Origin: Candidatus Obscuribacterium magneticum
GTDB lineage: Bacteria > Elusimicrobiota > Elusimicrobia > F11
Length of the DNA: 64,000 nucleotides
Assembly (NCBI GenBank): GCA_020523905.1
Contig: JAJAPZ010000005.1
Coordinates: 32,684 to 96,683 of the forward strand
Direction of reading: 5' to 3'
The notes under the pieces were generated by a model. It did no database searches. It was not told the DNA's origin and saw nothing but the letters and a program-made list of their open reading frames with translations. Numbering within the stretch: position 1 is the stretch's first letter; the number at the start of each line of letters is the position of its first letter. Below, piece by piece: positions 26,717 through 35,801 of this stretch. A program made the position numbers and the translations under genes.

Positions 26717-28162
26717 ATGAGCGGCATTTTTGGCGTGGTTTCAAACAAGGACTGCATCGAAACGTTGTTTTACGGGACCGATTATCATTCGCATCTGGGC
26801 ACCCAGTTTGCGGGGCTGGCCGTCTGGTCGGACCGCCTGAGCAACAAGATTCACGACATCAGCCGGACGCAGTTCAAATCCAAATTTTTTGACGAGCTGG
26901 CGGCCTTAAAAGGCACCAAAGGCATCGGCGTCATCAGCGACTCTTATCCCCAGCCGCTCATCATCCATTCGAAGTTCGGACAATTCAGCATCTGCACCAA
27001 CGGCTTTATCGACAACGCCAAGGAATTGATGGGGGAAATGCTGGCCGAAGGCGAGACCTTCAGCGACTCCTGCAACGGCCAGATCAACATGACGGAGCTG
27101 GTGGCCAAATTGATCAGCAAAGGAACCACGCTGATCGAGGGCATTGAACACATGTTCCTTAAGATCCGCGGCTCCTGTTCGCTTTTGATTCTCACGCAGG
27201 AGGGGATCTGGGCCGCCCGCGACAAGTGGGGCAACACGCCTCTGGTGGTGGGAGAGAAAGACGGCGACTGGGCCGTCACGACGGAAACGACCGCCTTCCC
27301 CAATCTCGGATTTGCCGTAAAAAAATTCATCGGGCCCGGCGAGATTATTTTCCTGGATACCAGCGGGATGCAGGTGAAAACCAACGCCCATCCCTGCAAT
27401 CAAATCTGCGCTTTTCTCTGGATCTACACGGGCTTCCCGGCGTCGATCTATGAAGGCGTCAATGTCGAGGTCGTGCGGGAGCGGAGCGGCCGCCTTTTGG
27501 CGAAAAACGACGACGTCGAAGCCGACATCACGGCCGGCATCCCCGACTCAGGCACCACGCACGCCATCGGATATGCCATGGAATCAGAGGTTCCCTTTCG
27601 CCGTCCCCTCGTCAAGTACACGCCGGGCTTTGACCGCAGCTACACGCCTCCCCTGCAGTCTCTTCGCGATTTGATCGCCCGGATGAAGCTGGTCCCCATC
27701 AAAGACATCATCGAAGGCCAGCGGATCGTCTTCTGCGACGATTCGATCGTTCGCGGAACCCAGTTTAAAAATTACACGATCAGGAAATTAAAGGAGAACG
27801 GCGCGAAGGAAATCCATCTCCGGATCGCCTGCCCGCCCCTCATGTTCCCGTGCATGTTCAATTACTCGACACGCACCCGCGCGGAGCTGGCCGCCCGCCG
27901 CGCCATCAAGGACCTGGAAAAACAGGACCTCCAGGACGTCACCCCCTATCTCAATGAAGAGAGCCTCGAATACAAGCGCATGGTCGACTGGATCACCCGG
28001 GATCTGGACGTCACCAGCCTCAAGTACCAAAAACTTTCCGATATGGTGGACGCCATCGGCCTGCCCAAAGAGAGTCTGTGCCTCTACTGCTGGACGGGCG
28101 AGTGGCCCACCAAAAAAGAGGAGACGTCACCTCAAAAGGTTGCGGAACCAGCCCTCGTTTGA
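26717..28162 (+). CDS. PurF-like amidophosphoribosyltransferase with Ser in place of nucleophile Cys
   Basis: 481 aa. The N-terminal Ntn-type glutaminase-like domain starts MSGIFGVVSN, where canonical PurF has MCGIFG. The C-terminal phosphoribosyltransferase domain is intact, with the PRPP loop IVFCDDSIVRGTQ. Canonical PurF makes phosphoribosylamine from PRPP and glutamine. A PurF-like subgroup beginning MSG is known from recall, with unclear function. The Ser would be expected to abolish or alter glutaminase activity. SD is GAAGGAG upstream. It is followed after 17 nt by the aminotransferase-like gene. Confidence 0.88.
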   Translation: MSGIFGVVSNKDCIETLFYGTDYHSHLGTQFAGLAVWSDRLSNKIHDISRTQFKSKFFDELAALKGTKGIGVISDSYPQPLIIHSKFGQFSICTNGFIDNAKELMGEMLAEGETFSDSCNGQINMTELVAKLISKGTTLIEGIEHMFLKIRGSCSLLILTQEGIWAARDKWGNTPLVVGEKDGDWAVTTETTAFPNLGFAVKKFIGPGEIIFLDTSGMQVKTNAHPCNQICAFLWIYTGFPASIYEGVNVEVVRERSGRLLAKNDDVEADITAGIPDSGTTHAIGYAMESEVPFRRPLVKYTPGFDRSYTPPLQSLRDLIARMKLVPIKDIIEGQRIVFCDDSIVRGTQFKNYTIRKLKENGAKEIHLRIACPPLMFPCMFNYSTRTRAELAARRAIKDLEKQDLQDVTPYLNEESLEYKRMVDWITRDLDVTSLKYQKLSDMVDAIGLPKESLCLYCWTGEWPTKKEETSPQKVAEPALV

Positions 28163-28179
28163 ACGTTTTAGGAGGACCC

Positions 28180-29397
28180 ATGGACACAGCGTTTGGATTA
28201 TCGGTTAAAAAAGAGGCGGACAAGCTGAAAGAAGCGGGGATGGACCCCAATCAGCTGGCAAACGCCCTGTGGAAGAAAGACGCCGCGGGCTTCAACTACG
28301 GCATCGGCATTATTCTGGACGAGCAAGGGCGCGCCATGGCGAGCTCGGCCACCCTCCTTGAATACGCGAAGCGGGAAGTGGAGGAGAGCGCCCTGGGCGA
28401 CTACCGGAACTCCAACGCAATTCTGGAAGAGGTCAAAGCCGCCGCCCTCCAGTGGCAGCGCATCCCGGAAACCTATTGGAAAAATTTCAAGCTGATGCTG
28501 CCCTCGGACGCCGGCACCGGCGCCATCCAAACGGCCCTCCAGGCGGCCCTCCTGATCAGCCCGAGTCTAACGGCGGTGGGAATTGAAGAGCTGGGCTGGC
28601 CGGCCTACAAGGCCATGGCGAAAGCAGCCCGGCTTCAGGTCAAGGAATTCCCTCACGAATCGGTCATTTCCGAAAAAGGGGTCCTTCCCCTCTATCAGGC
28701 GGGGCCCATGAACACGACGGGGTTCGTCCAAAACCCGTCGGTGGTGGCGGCGCGAGCCAAAAAGGCGGCGCAAGGCGGCTCCGTGGTTCTTCTCGACCGG
28801 GCGTATTCCGGATTTGAGTTCGCACGGGACCTCGCCTCCTCCAGCTACGACCAGATCATGAAAAAGAGCTGCCAGCTACAGCTGGCCCCTTTTCTTGAGG
28901 CAGGGGCCGCCTTCCTCCTGGCGATCAGCCCCACCAAAGCCTTCGTAACCTTCTCCTTACGGCCCTGCGGATTCTTCCTTCTCTATAATCCCGATTCCTC
29001 CAAGGAAAAAGAGATGACCACACTCCTCAACACGGTCATGAGGGCGCGGGGATCCTCGTTCGAGCACGCCGTCACGCGCGCCTTCGCGAAAGCGATGATC
29101 AAAGACCGGCCGCGCCTGGAGGCCGAACACCAGGGGGCCTTGAAGAGATTGGCGGACGTCGAACGCCAGTGGAAAAAGCTGGTCAAAGGAAGTTCCATCG
29201 AATATGTCTTCGCCGACAACTACGCCGGCCTTTTCCGAAACCTCAAGGCCAAAGAGGACGCGGCCTCTCACCTCTACGAGGAACATCTCTATCCCGTCTT
29301 AAGCGAGGGCCGCTGCCGCCTGAATGTGACGGGACTCCCCAAAGACCCGGCCGCCGCCCAAAAACACGTCTCCCTCTTCGCCACCTACTGCTATTAA
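28180..29397 (+). CDS. Aminotransferase-like (PLP fold type I) protein
   Basis: 405 aa from the ATG at 28180, chosen because AGGAGG lies 5 to 10 nt upstream; the longer frame overlaps the PurF-like gene. It shows fold-type I aminotransferase features: SDAGTGAIQTAL, NTTGFVQNPSVV (like the NPTG segment), SVVLLDRAYSGFEFA (PLP-binding Asp/Tyr segment), and AISPTKAFVTFSLRPCGF, where the Lys of SPTK is the likely PLP lysine. Substrate is unknown; it resembles the aspartate/aromatic branch distantly. Confidence 0.7.
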   Translation: MDTAFGLSVKKEADKLKEAGMDPNQLANALWKKDAAGFNYGIGIILDEQGRAMASSATLLEYAKREVEESALGDYRNSNAILEEVKAAALQWQRIPETYWKNFKLMLPSDAGTGAIQTALQAALLISPSLTAVGIEELGWPAYKAMAKAARLQVKEFPHESVISEKGVLPLYQAGPMNTTGFVQNPSVVAARAKKAAQGGSVVLLDRAYSGFEFARDLASSSYDQIMKKSCQLQLAPFLEAGAAFLLAISPTKAFVTFSLRPCGFFLLYNPDSSKEKEMTTLLNTVMRARGSSFEHAVTRAFAKAMIKDRPRLEAEHQGALKRLADVERQWKKLVKGSSIEYVFADNYAGLFRNLKAKEDAASHLYEEHLYPVLSEGRCRLNVTGLPKDPAAAQKHVSLFATYCY

Positions 29398-29406
29398 AGA
29401 CGGCTT

Positions 29407-29496
29407 CGTCACCCCGGCGAAAGCCGGGGTCCAGGCTTTGAACCCGCATTCTAAAGAATGTTTAAGACCTGGATACCGGCTTTCGCCGGTATGACG
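29407..29496. repeat. Palindromic repeat (family A), intergenic
   Basis: CGTCACCCCGGCGAAAGCCG...CGGCTTTCGCCGGTATGACG, two hairpin arms separated by about 35 nt. Each arm is itself a small hairpin (CCGGCGAAAGCCGG). Confidence 0.85.
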
Positions 29497-29574
29497 ACTT
29501 TTCAGATGCCACGTCATCTACGGCGCCTTTATTGGGTCGGTCTCTGAAGGCAACCAGTTTGGTATGCTTTCCAG

Positions 29575-30267
29575 ATGATCGGCTTTGAGGATCTCTTCGG
29601 ACTTCCTCCGGCGAAGATAAAACGCCGGGTCGTCATTCTGCCTTCGGCAGACCTTTCCCTTTTTACCGACTTAAAACCGAAATCCATCAGCCGGGGGAAA
29701 TTTTTCTCCATCGCCAACTCCCGGACGGCCAGCTTCCTCTCCACGCGCTTCAACTTTTTGGTGGGGGATGGCGTCCTCGGTTTGAAAGAGACTTTGGTGG
29801 AAGCGATCTATCTCTTCGGGCCGTGCGGAGGGCTTCCGGGGTGCTCGGTGGGAGAGAAGGTCGTCCTTCTGGAAGCGCTCAATTTCGAAAGTTTCAGCCA
29901 AATGGTCAAAGGAGAACGTGTGGCGGAGCCCTCACGGCCGGACCGCACCCTCACCGATCAGCTTTTGCGCTTCGGCCGGGATTATTCCATCCAGCCCGCG
30001 AAGGGGGCCACGGTGAGCTCTCTCGTGCTCGAAGAGCTTCACGCCAAGGAACTCCGCCGGCAGGGGGTCACGTGCCTCGACATGGAAGCCTCGATCGTTT
30101 TTTCCGCAGCGACGGCCATCGGCCGCCAGGCCGCGGCGCTCCTCTACGTCGCCGATGTCATCAACGAAAAACCTTTCTACAAACCCCTCAGCGCCGGCGA
30201 CAAGGCCCGTCTCCAACAGGGTCGAAAAATGTTGGCGCAATTTCTCATGGACTCCATGGCTCGATAG
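29575..30267 (+). CDS. Nucleoside phosphorylase-like protein
   Basis: 230 aa. The C-terminal GVTCLDMEASIVFSAATAIG matches the conserved DMEA segment of the PNP/UDP phosphorylase superfamily, and ATVSSLVLEE precedes it as in phosphorylase/nucleosidase proteins. The N-terminal VVILPSADLSLF is divergent. It may act on a nucleoside or futalosine-type compound; the substrate cannot be assigned. Thirteen nt separate it from the radical SAM gene, so the two are probably one operon. Confidence 0.7.
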   Translation: MIGFEDLFGLPPAKIKRRVVILPSADLSLFTDLKPKSISRGKFFSIANSRTASFLSTRFNFLVGDGVLGLKETLVEAIYLFGPCGGLPGCSVGEKVVLLEALNFESFSQMVKGERVAEPSRPDRTLTDQLLRFGRDYSIQPAKGATVSSLVLEELHAKELRRQGVTCLDMEASIVFSAATAIGRQAAALLYVADVINEKPFYKPLSAGDKARLQQGRKMLAQFLMDSMAR

Positions 30268-30280
30268 AAAGGAGCGGTGA

Positions 30281-31621
30281 ATGCCACCGACCCCCGCGAC
30301 GCATGTGCATGACTATGTCGCCCGGCGCTTCCCGAAGCTGGGCCTCAACAAGCGGCGGGAAACGGCGCGGCTTCTTTTTGAAATCTCAAAGCGGGATGGG
30401 CTTCCCCTTGAATCCATCCTCCCCCACGGCGAATTCCACCAATACCGTGACATAAAAAGTTTCCTCGTTAAAAAACGTTTTCCCAACAGCCACACGAAGG
30501 CGGCGTTGGGAAATTATTATCTCCCCCAACTGGACGTCAATCCCGACAACGCCGTGCGACTTAACCGGCCGGTTTTTGCCCCGCGGATAATTTACGTTGA
30601 GGACGCTGTATCCGACGCTTCGTTGGTCAGGAAGTTCGGAGCGGCTTTCCCGCAAGCCGCGATCACCCCGATCCCCCGCTTAAAAGAATTCTTGAAGGGA
30701 AAACCATTCGCCATCGCCGATTACAACCGCCGAACCGAGGCGTTGTTTATCGTCCGCCAGATCACGGATTATTTCGAGCCCTGCCCCTGTACAAAAAAGG
30801 CCGTCCACTGCGGCTACAACATCATGAACTTAGGGTTAGGCTGCCCTTTCGAGTGCACCTATTGTTATTTGCAGGAGTATCAGGACGTCCCCGGCATAGT
30901 CATCCCCGCCAACATAGAGGATTTCTTCAAAACTTTCGATCCGAAGAAATTAAAACGGGGGGTTTTCGGCGGAGTGCGGGTTGGGACGGGGGAGTTCACT
31001 GATTCCCTTGTGCTCGATCACATTACGGGCTTTTCGTCGACCCTCATTGACTTTTTCAGGCAATTTCCGGAAGTCTTTTTCGAGTTCAAAACAAAAAGCG
31101 TCAACATCGGGAACATCCTCACCTCCGCACCAGCTCCCAATGTCGTGGTCTCCTGGTCCCTGAACCCTCAAAAAATAATTGATTCGGAAGAAGCCATGAC
31201 CGCTCCTCTCGATGACCGCCTTAAGGCCGCCCGAACGTTGACCGAGGCCGGCCACCGGGTGGGATTTCATTTCGATCCGATTATTGACACTGAAGGGTGG
31301 GAAAAAGATTATGCGGAAACGGTCGAAGCCCTCTTCTCGCACGTCGATCCCCAACACATCGCCTGGATCAGTTTGGGCACTCTCCGCTTCGCCCCGCCTT
31401 TAAAAAAGATCATCGAGAACCGATTCCCCCGGAGCGCTCTCCTGGATGAAGAGCTCCTTCTCGATTTCGACGGCAAAATGCGCTACGAAAAATCCCGGCG
31501 CGAATATCTCCTGGAAAAAATGCTCGGCTGGATCCGAAACCACGCCCCCTCCGTCCCCGTCTACCCCTGCATGGAAGAAGGTCCAGCCTGGACCCGCTGC
31601 GGTCCCTTCCCCTCCAAATAA
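30281..31621 (+). CDS. Spore photoproduct lyase-family radical SAM protein
   Basis: 446 aa. The 4Fe-4S motif is CPFECTYC, with Cys188, Cys192 and Cys195. The overall pattern (YNIMNLGLGCPFECTYCYLQ, FKTKSVNI, VVSWSLNP, GFHFDPII) matches the SplB family. SplB repairs spore photoproduct by a radical reaction, but many non-sporulating bacteria carry homologues of unknown role. An N-terminal extension of about 170 residues is present. Cotranscribed with the phosphorylase-like gene; converges with HEPN 4 nt later. Confidence 0.85.
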   Translation: MPPTPATHVHDYVARRFPKLGLNKRRETARLLFEISKRDGLPLESILPHGEFHQYRDIKSFLVKKRFPNSHTKAALGNYYLPQLDVNPDNAVRLNRPVFAPRIIYVEDAVSDASLVRKFGAAFPQAAITPIPRLKEFLKGKPFAIADYNRRTEALFIVRQITDYFEPCPCTKKAVHCGYNIMNLGLGCPFECTYCYLQEYQDVPGIVIPANIEDFFKTFDPKKLKRGVFGGVRVGTGEFTDSLVLDHITGFSSTLIDFFRQFPEVFFEFKTKSVNIGNILTSAPAPNVVVSWSLNPQKIIDSEEAMTAPLDDRLKAARTLTEAGHRVGFHFDPIIDTEGWEKDYAETVEALFSHVDPQHIAWISLGTLRFAPPLKKIIENRFPRSALLDEELLLDFDGKMRYEKSRREYLLEKMLGWIRNHAPSVPVYPCMEEGPAWTRCGPFPSK

Positions 31622-31625
31622 ATCC

Positions 31626-32045
31626 TTATTTCTTCCTTGGTCGAACAACTTTTTTTATCTCTTCTAATGTCTCTTCCACGAATTCGAGGAAATCCTGGGC
31701 TTCACTGGGGTTGATGCCAACACGTCCTTCGTAAAGGTCCAAATTCCTCTTCAGGCGCATCTGATTGCCGATGAGAAAAATATCGGGTTTACTGAGAGTC
31801 TCGCTCATTTTTTCCAGAATCCTTACATGATGGCCCGGCACACTTCGTACCTTCACAGACCCTATCTTAGCGATAAGAGCGATGCCCGCTTTCAACAAGG
31901 CCTGATAAGCAAAGGTGAACTGAACTTCCGGATGATCGCTTTTCCGAGCGATCTCGAGGTTCCTTATCGCTCCTGATAAATAAGATTCGATCTGGTCGGA
32001 GGCGAATTTGACGGTCTTGAAAAATTGGGGGTCAAAATGGGTCAT
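31626..32045 (-). CDS. HEPN domain protein (probable RNase toxin)
   Basis: 139 aa, all helical. The HEPN catalytic motif R-x4-H is present (R67 SVPG H72). HEPN toxins of this type are RNases neutralised by a paired MNT nucleotidyltransferase. Its ATG overlaps the TGA of the MNT gene (ATGA), the usual arrangement of this module. Confidence 0.85.
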   Translation of the reverse strand: MTHFDPQFFKTVKFASDQIESYLSGAIRNLEIARKSDHPEVQFTFAYQALLKAGIALIAKIGSVKVRSVPGHHVRILEKMSETLSKPDIFLIGNQMRLKRNLDLYEGRVGINPSEAQDFLEFVEETLEEIKKVVRPRKK

Positions 32046-32584
32046 CGCAAGATAACCCGGGGTTTTTGAAGCACGGATTTGAGAAAAGGATCATCCCGCC
32101 TCTTCTTTTCAAATTCTTTCGGTGTAAAGCTCATCGCATTAATCTCCCGTTCTGTCTTTTTCTGAACGTCTAGAATCGCCTTCTGCAAGGCCAGGGGCTT
32201 ATGTCGTCCGATGGCCAGCAAATCAATATCGCTGGCCATATCCATCTTATCTTCGGCATAGGAGCCAAAAAGATATGCTTTCTCAAGCTCGGGGACGCCG
32301 AGGAGGGCGTCTCTTAATAAACGCTCCAGGCCGACCGATTTTAGGGTGATGCGTTTGTACTCATTGAGGAGGGGAAAAGAGGGATTTAAAGAATAGTATT
32401 TTTGAACGCCCTTCGCTTCGCTTTTAAGAAGCCCGTTTCGCTCGAGTTCGATCAGCTTTCTCGTCAAATTGCCGCTGTCGTGCCCGAGGCGGCGGGCCAA
32501 CTCATTGACATACAAAGAGGCCCCCTCATGGAGGAAAAAGTAGGACAACACATCTTGGGTAATTTTAGATCGCCAGCTGATCAT
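32042..32584 (-). CDS. MNT nucleotidyltransferase antitoxin with N-terminal winged helix
   Basis: 180 aa. Residues 1-70 form a winged-helix domain (ASLYVNELARRLGHDSGNLTRKLIE). Residues 95-180 carry the MNT pattern GSYAEDKMDMASDIDLLAIG, with G107-S108 and D119/D121. MNT partners neutralise HEPN toxins, in studied cases by adenylylating them. The fused winged helix suggests it binds the two palindromes just upstream and represses its own operon. Confidence 0.88.
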   Translation of the reverse strand: MISWRSKITQDVLSYFFLHEGASLYVNELARRLGHDSGNLTRKLIELERNGLLKSEAKGVQKYYSLNPSFPLLNEYKRITLKSVGLERLLRDALLGVPELEKAYLFGSYAEDKMDMASDIDLLAIGRHKPLALQKAILDVQKKTEREINAMSFTPKEFEKKRRDDPFLKSVLQKPRVILR

Positions 32585-32596
32585 GCGGCCCTCGCT

Positions 32597-32648
32597 TACT
32601 GTAATTATATACAGCAGTTACTGTAATTATTTACAGTAGTTCTGTCAA
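32597..32648 (-). promoter_or_regulatory. MNT-HEPN promoter with two phased operators
   Basis: On the minus strand TTGACA (32643-32648) and TACAGT (32620-32625) are 17 bp apart. Two palindromes CTGTAATTATWTACAG occupy 32599-32614 and 32621-32636, with centres 22 bp apart (two helical turns). One covers the spacer and -10, the other the likely start site. Confidence 0.75.
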
Positions 32649-32738
32649 GGGAATTCTGGACTGACGGCCCCATGGGACCGATCAACCGCCGTGGCGGCCC
32701 TCTTCGCAATAACAGGCACGGACGAACGAGTCGGGTGC

Positions 32739-33374
32739 CTAGACCAAATGGAAGGATTCCGGCAAAGGCGATGCAAGGCGAAGCTTCTCACCCTGGGGGA
32801 GGCCGAACTCGATCTCGCTGGCGTGAAGCATGAGGCGCGGAAAAGTTTTTTGCAGGGCTCGGTCGCCGTAAAGGAGGTCCCCGACAACCGGGTGGCCGAT
32901 GCTGTAGAAATGAACCCGGATTTGATGGCGCCGGCCGGTGACGGGATGGATTTTGACGTGCGTAAATTTGCCGAATCTTTTTTCGACCTTAAAAAGGGTT
33001 GTGCAAGGCTTCCCATTCTTCGTATCCACGCCCATGCGGCCGGACCCAAACAGCCGAATGGGTTTGTCAATGCAACCCTCCTCTTCTCGCAAGACGCCAT
33101 GGACAAGCGCGACATACGTTTTTTGAACGGCCCGGGTGCTGAACTGGTCGTTCAAAAATTTATGGGTGGTCGCATTTTTGGTGAACACGAGGACGCCGCT
33201 GGCGTCTTTGTCGAGCCGGTGGACGACATAAAGTTTTTGGGGCGCTTTCGCCGAAAGAAGGGTGAGGACGGAGTCCTTCTGCCGGTCTCTCTCCGGGATG
33301 GAGGCCAACCCGGCGGGTTTATCCACCACCAAGAGGTCGTCGTTTTCAAAGAGAACAGGAATCTCAGGGATCAT
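32739..33374 (-). CDS. RluA-family 23S rRNA/tRNA pseudouridine synthase
   Basis: 211 aa, the compact form without an S4 domain. The catalytic motif HRLDKDASG has Asp55, and VTGRRHQIRVHF and YGDRAL follow. It isomerises uridine to pseudouridine in RNA. It lies 20 nt downstream of the DUF2914 gene in the same direction. Confidence 0.92.
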   Translation of the reverse strand: MIPEIPVLFENDDLLVVDKPAGLASIPERDRQKDSVLTLLSAKAPQKLYVVHRLDKDASGVLVFTKNATTHKFLNDQFSTRAVQKTYVALVHGVLREEEGCIDKPIRLFGSGRMGVDTKNGKPCTTLFKVEKRFGKFTHVKIHPVTGRRHQIRVHFYSIGHPVVGDLLYGDRALQKTFPRLMLHASEIEFGLPQGEKLRLASPLPESFHLV

Positions 33375-33394
33375 TTTTCAATTCGGCCCAATGC

Positions 33395-34519
33395 TTACAT
33401 CCAGCGGTCACGGAAGTTGGGGGCCCGCGAGGAAGCATCCGTGCGGACGGTAAAAGGAACGAAGCCAAGCACCCGCCCGTCCTCCGTTTCCACATCGATT
33501 TTCCACCGGCCGACCTGAAATTGGTCCTTAACCGCAAAACCGCGAAAGCCCCGGCCCCGTCCACCTTTAATCAGGAGGGGGACGCGGTCGGTCATCATCC
33601 ATCTCCCCGAGGTCGGGCTTCTCCAAACCCAGCGTAGGTAAACCTGATGGGAGAAGCGGGTCGGCGCAAAAATGCGGACAAAGCAGAAGAGGCGATCCCC
33701 CCGGCGCGACAGAAAAAGGCGGTCGTCCTTCCGCCAGAACCGGACCCAGGGCGGGCGCTGGTACGTCAGGCGGTACCGTCCGTCTTCGGCCTGGACGTTG
33801 TGATAGATGCCTCCATACTGCAGGGACAAGGGAACGGGCGGGATCCAGCGGTAAAAATAGAAGACCGCCACTAGAATCAGAACGGCCGCCGGCGGCCAGC
33901 CCAGCTGAAAACGCATCCGCTTTGTATTTCCTTTCCATCGGGCCAGCCAATAAACCACCGCCCCCGCGAGGATCAGGCTCGTCACCCACGCCAACGCAAA
34001 AATCCAATCTCCCATCCGCCCGATGACGACGGGATACAAATAATTGAGATAGGAGATCAGGCAAAAAACATAAAGGCCGAGCCGCATCGAAGATCCCAGA
34101 CGGCGCACTTGCGGCATTTCATTGGCCACCATCAACGCGATAATGAGCAGGAGAAAAATAAAGGACTTGGAGAAGGTCGTGCTCTTAAAATAAAAAATGG
34201 TGTAGGCACTTAGTAAACCTCCGTAAAAGAAGTGAATGGCCTCGGACTCGTAATGCCAGGCCTTCTCCATCCACCCCGTCGGTTGAAACAGACCGGTGTC
34301 ATGGCGCGTTTGAAGGAGGACGAGGGAAGTGATCCCAAGAAGATAAGCGCTCTGGATAATGAGATCGAGGGTCGAGTCGATCCGGACCAAAGTGACCGCA
34401 TCAAAAAGAAATCCCCCAACGAAAAAGAGGAGGTTTCTGTAGCGGGACGCCTTGGAAGCGGCGGCCGCGAGGCGGGGAAACTTGGCAGAGGCGATGGCGG
34501 TCAAAGAGGCGACGTTCAC
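33395..34519 (-). CDS. Polytopic membrane protein with DUF2914 domain
   Basis: 374 aa from a GTG start overlapping the receiver-gene stop (GTGA). About seven membrane segments cover residues 25-230. The C-terminal 100 residues (VRIFAPTRFSHQVYLRWVW...GGRGRGFRGFAVKDQFQVGRWKIDV) match DUF2914 as recalled, a beta-rich extracytoplasmic domain. Function unknown. Its position behind two signalling genes suggests it belongs to their output. Confidence 0.78.
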   Translation of the reverse strand: MNVASLTAIASAKFPRLAAAASKASRYRNLLFFVGGFLFDAVTLVRIDSTLDLIIQSAYLLGITSLVLLQTRHDTGLFQPTGWMEKAWHYESEAIHFFYGGLLSAYTIFYFKSTTFSKSFIFLLLIIALMVANEMPQVRRLGSSMRLGLYVFCLISYLNYLYPVVIGRMGDWIFALAWVTSLILAGAVVYWLARWKGNTKRMRFQLGWPPAAVLILVAVFYFYRWIPPVPLSLQYGGIYHNVQAEDGRYRLTYQRPPWVRFWRKDDRLFLSRRGDRLFCFVRIFAPTRFSHQVYLRWVWRSPTSGRWMMTDRVPLLIKGGRGRGFRGFAVKDQFQVGRWKIDVETEDGRVLGFVPFTVRTDASSRAPNFRDRWM

Positions 34520-34902
34520 TGCGGGGCGAGTAACTTGTTGACTTTTGCCAGGAGCCTTTCGTTGGTGTAGGGTTTGTTCAGAAAATCATTGGCGCCGACC
34601 TCGAAGGCGCGGTCCGCGTCTTTTATATGCGGCAACGCCGTGAGCACAAGCACGGGGATGGACCGGGTGTCCTTCTCGCTTTTCAACACACGGCAGACTT
34701 CGTAGCCGTCGATGTCGGGCAGCATCACGTCCAGGATGACGAGGTCCGGCTTCTCCGCCCGCGCTTTTTCCACCCCCGCCTGGCCGTTGGCGGCGATCGA
34801 AACCTCATATTTTTCGATCCTCAAACGGGCTTTCAAGCTCTCGGCGATGTCCGGCTCGTCTTCAACAATGAGGATCTTCTTGCTTTTTTCAAACAGACCC
34901 AT
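34516..34902 (-). CDS. Stand-alone response regulator receiver (REC)
   Basis: 128 aa, only a receiver domain. Asp58 (LVILDVMLPD) is the phosphoacceptor, with EDEPD at 14-18, Thr and Lys (KPY) in place. No output domain. It follows the HisKA-REC protein after 4 nt, so it is a likely phosphotransfer partner. Confidence 0.9.
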   Translation of the reverse strand: MGLFEKSKKILIVEDEPDIAESLKARLRIEKYEVSIAANGQAGVEKARAEKPDLVILDVMLPDIDGYEVCRVLKSEKDTRSIPVLVLTALPHIKDADRAFEVGANDFLNKPYTNERLLAKVNKLLAPQ

Positions 34903-34906
34903 CTCA

Positions 34907-35671
34907 TCATCTCCTCTTGGTACCGGTTCTAAACCGTTCCAGCTCGTCCGTCAACTGTTTCAGGCGAAGCATCGAATTGACTCGGGAAAAAAGCTCCTCC
35001 ATTTGAAAGGGCTTTGTCAAAAGATCATCCGCCGCATGGCTTTTCCCGGAAACCTTCTCCCGCAAATCTTCCTGACCCGTGACCAGGATGACGGGAACGA
35101 ACGAATCAAGATTCTCCTTTATTCGGCGGCAGACCTCAATTCCATTCTCACCCCCCAGTAGGACATCCATGATGACGACGTCGGGCCGTGTTTCAAGCGC
35201 CGAACGAAGCGCTTCCTCCCCCGTGGCGGCGGTGAACGTTTGAAATCCTTTGATTTCCATCCCTTCCCGAATGACGTCCCGCACATCCGCCTCATCGTCG
35301 ACAATGAGAATTTTTGGGGTCATAGATGACAGGGACGCCGCTTCGATCTTCCCGATGTGCGCTTGAGAAGAATGGGCAGGCGGCATGGCCGATGCGGCAT
35401 TGGATTCGGGGGGCGGATTGACGCGGGATTCCCCGGTTTGCAACCGGATCATGTCCAACACATCGTTCAGCAACTCCTCAAGGTGGGTGGTGTGGCCCCC
35501 TAATTTTTTAAGCCAACGGCGCTGGTCTTCATTCAAGGGGCCGAAGGCGCCGTCCAAAAGATTGTTGACGGTGGAAATGATGACGGTCATAGGCGTCCTC
35601 AGCTTGTGAGAGATCGCCGACACCCTGTCGATGGGACTATGGCTATTGATGCCGTCGTTGACATTTGACAT
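34907..35671 (-). CDS. HisKA-REC hybrid lacking an ATPase domain
   Basis: 254 aa from the ATG at 35671. Residues 14-80 are a HisKA dimerisation domain with the H-box SHKLRTPMTV (His22). A Pro-rich linker follows, then a REC domain with Asp169. There is no HATPase_c domain and no frame for one nearby. It might act as a histidine phosphotransfer/receiver relay needing another kinase, or as a scaffold. A TTG at 35716 would add 15 residues. Confidence 0.82.
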   Translation of the reverse strand: MSNVNDGINSHSPIDRVSAISHKLRTPMTVIISTVNNLLDGAFGPLNEDQRRWLKKLGGHTTHLEELLNDVLDMIRLQTGESRVNPPPESNAASAMPPAHSSQAHIGKIEAASLSSMTPKILIVDDEADVRDVIREGMEIKGFQTFTAATGEEALRSALETRPDVVIMDVLLGGENGIEVCRRIKENLDSFVPVILVTGQEDLREKVSGKSHAADDLLTKPFQMEELFSRVNSMLRLKQLTDELERFRTGTKRR

Positions 35672-35759
35672 TTGATGGCCCCGACTGATATTAACAATGT
35701 TTGACGGCTGTCCCAAATGTCAACTAGGTTAGCTGTGAGGCAAGGAGGGTTTTAGGGGA

Positions 35760-35801
35760 AAAGGGGTCAGGTCTTGTTGCGGCAAGACCTGACCCCTTTT
35801 C
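35760..35801. repeat. Palindromic repeat (family C), perfect hairpin
   Basis: AAAAGGGGTCAGGTCTTG and its exact complement (18-bp arms) around TTGCGG. It overlaps the 3' end of the small minus-strand gene that follows. A diverged copy is at 12724-12772. Confidence 0.85.
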
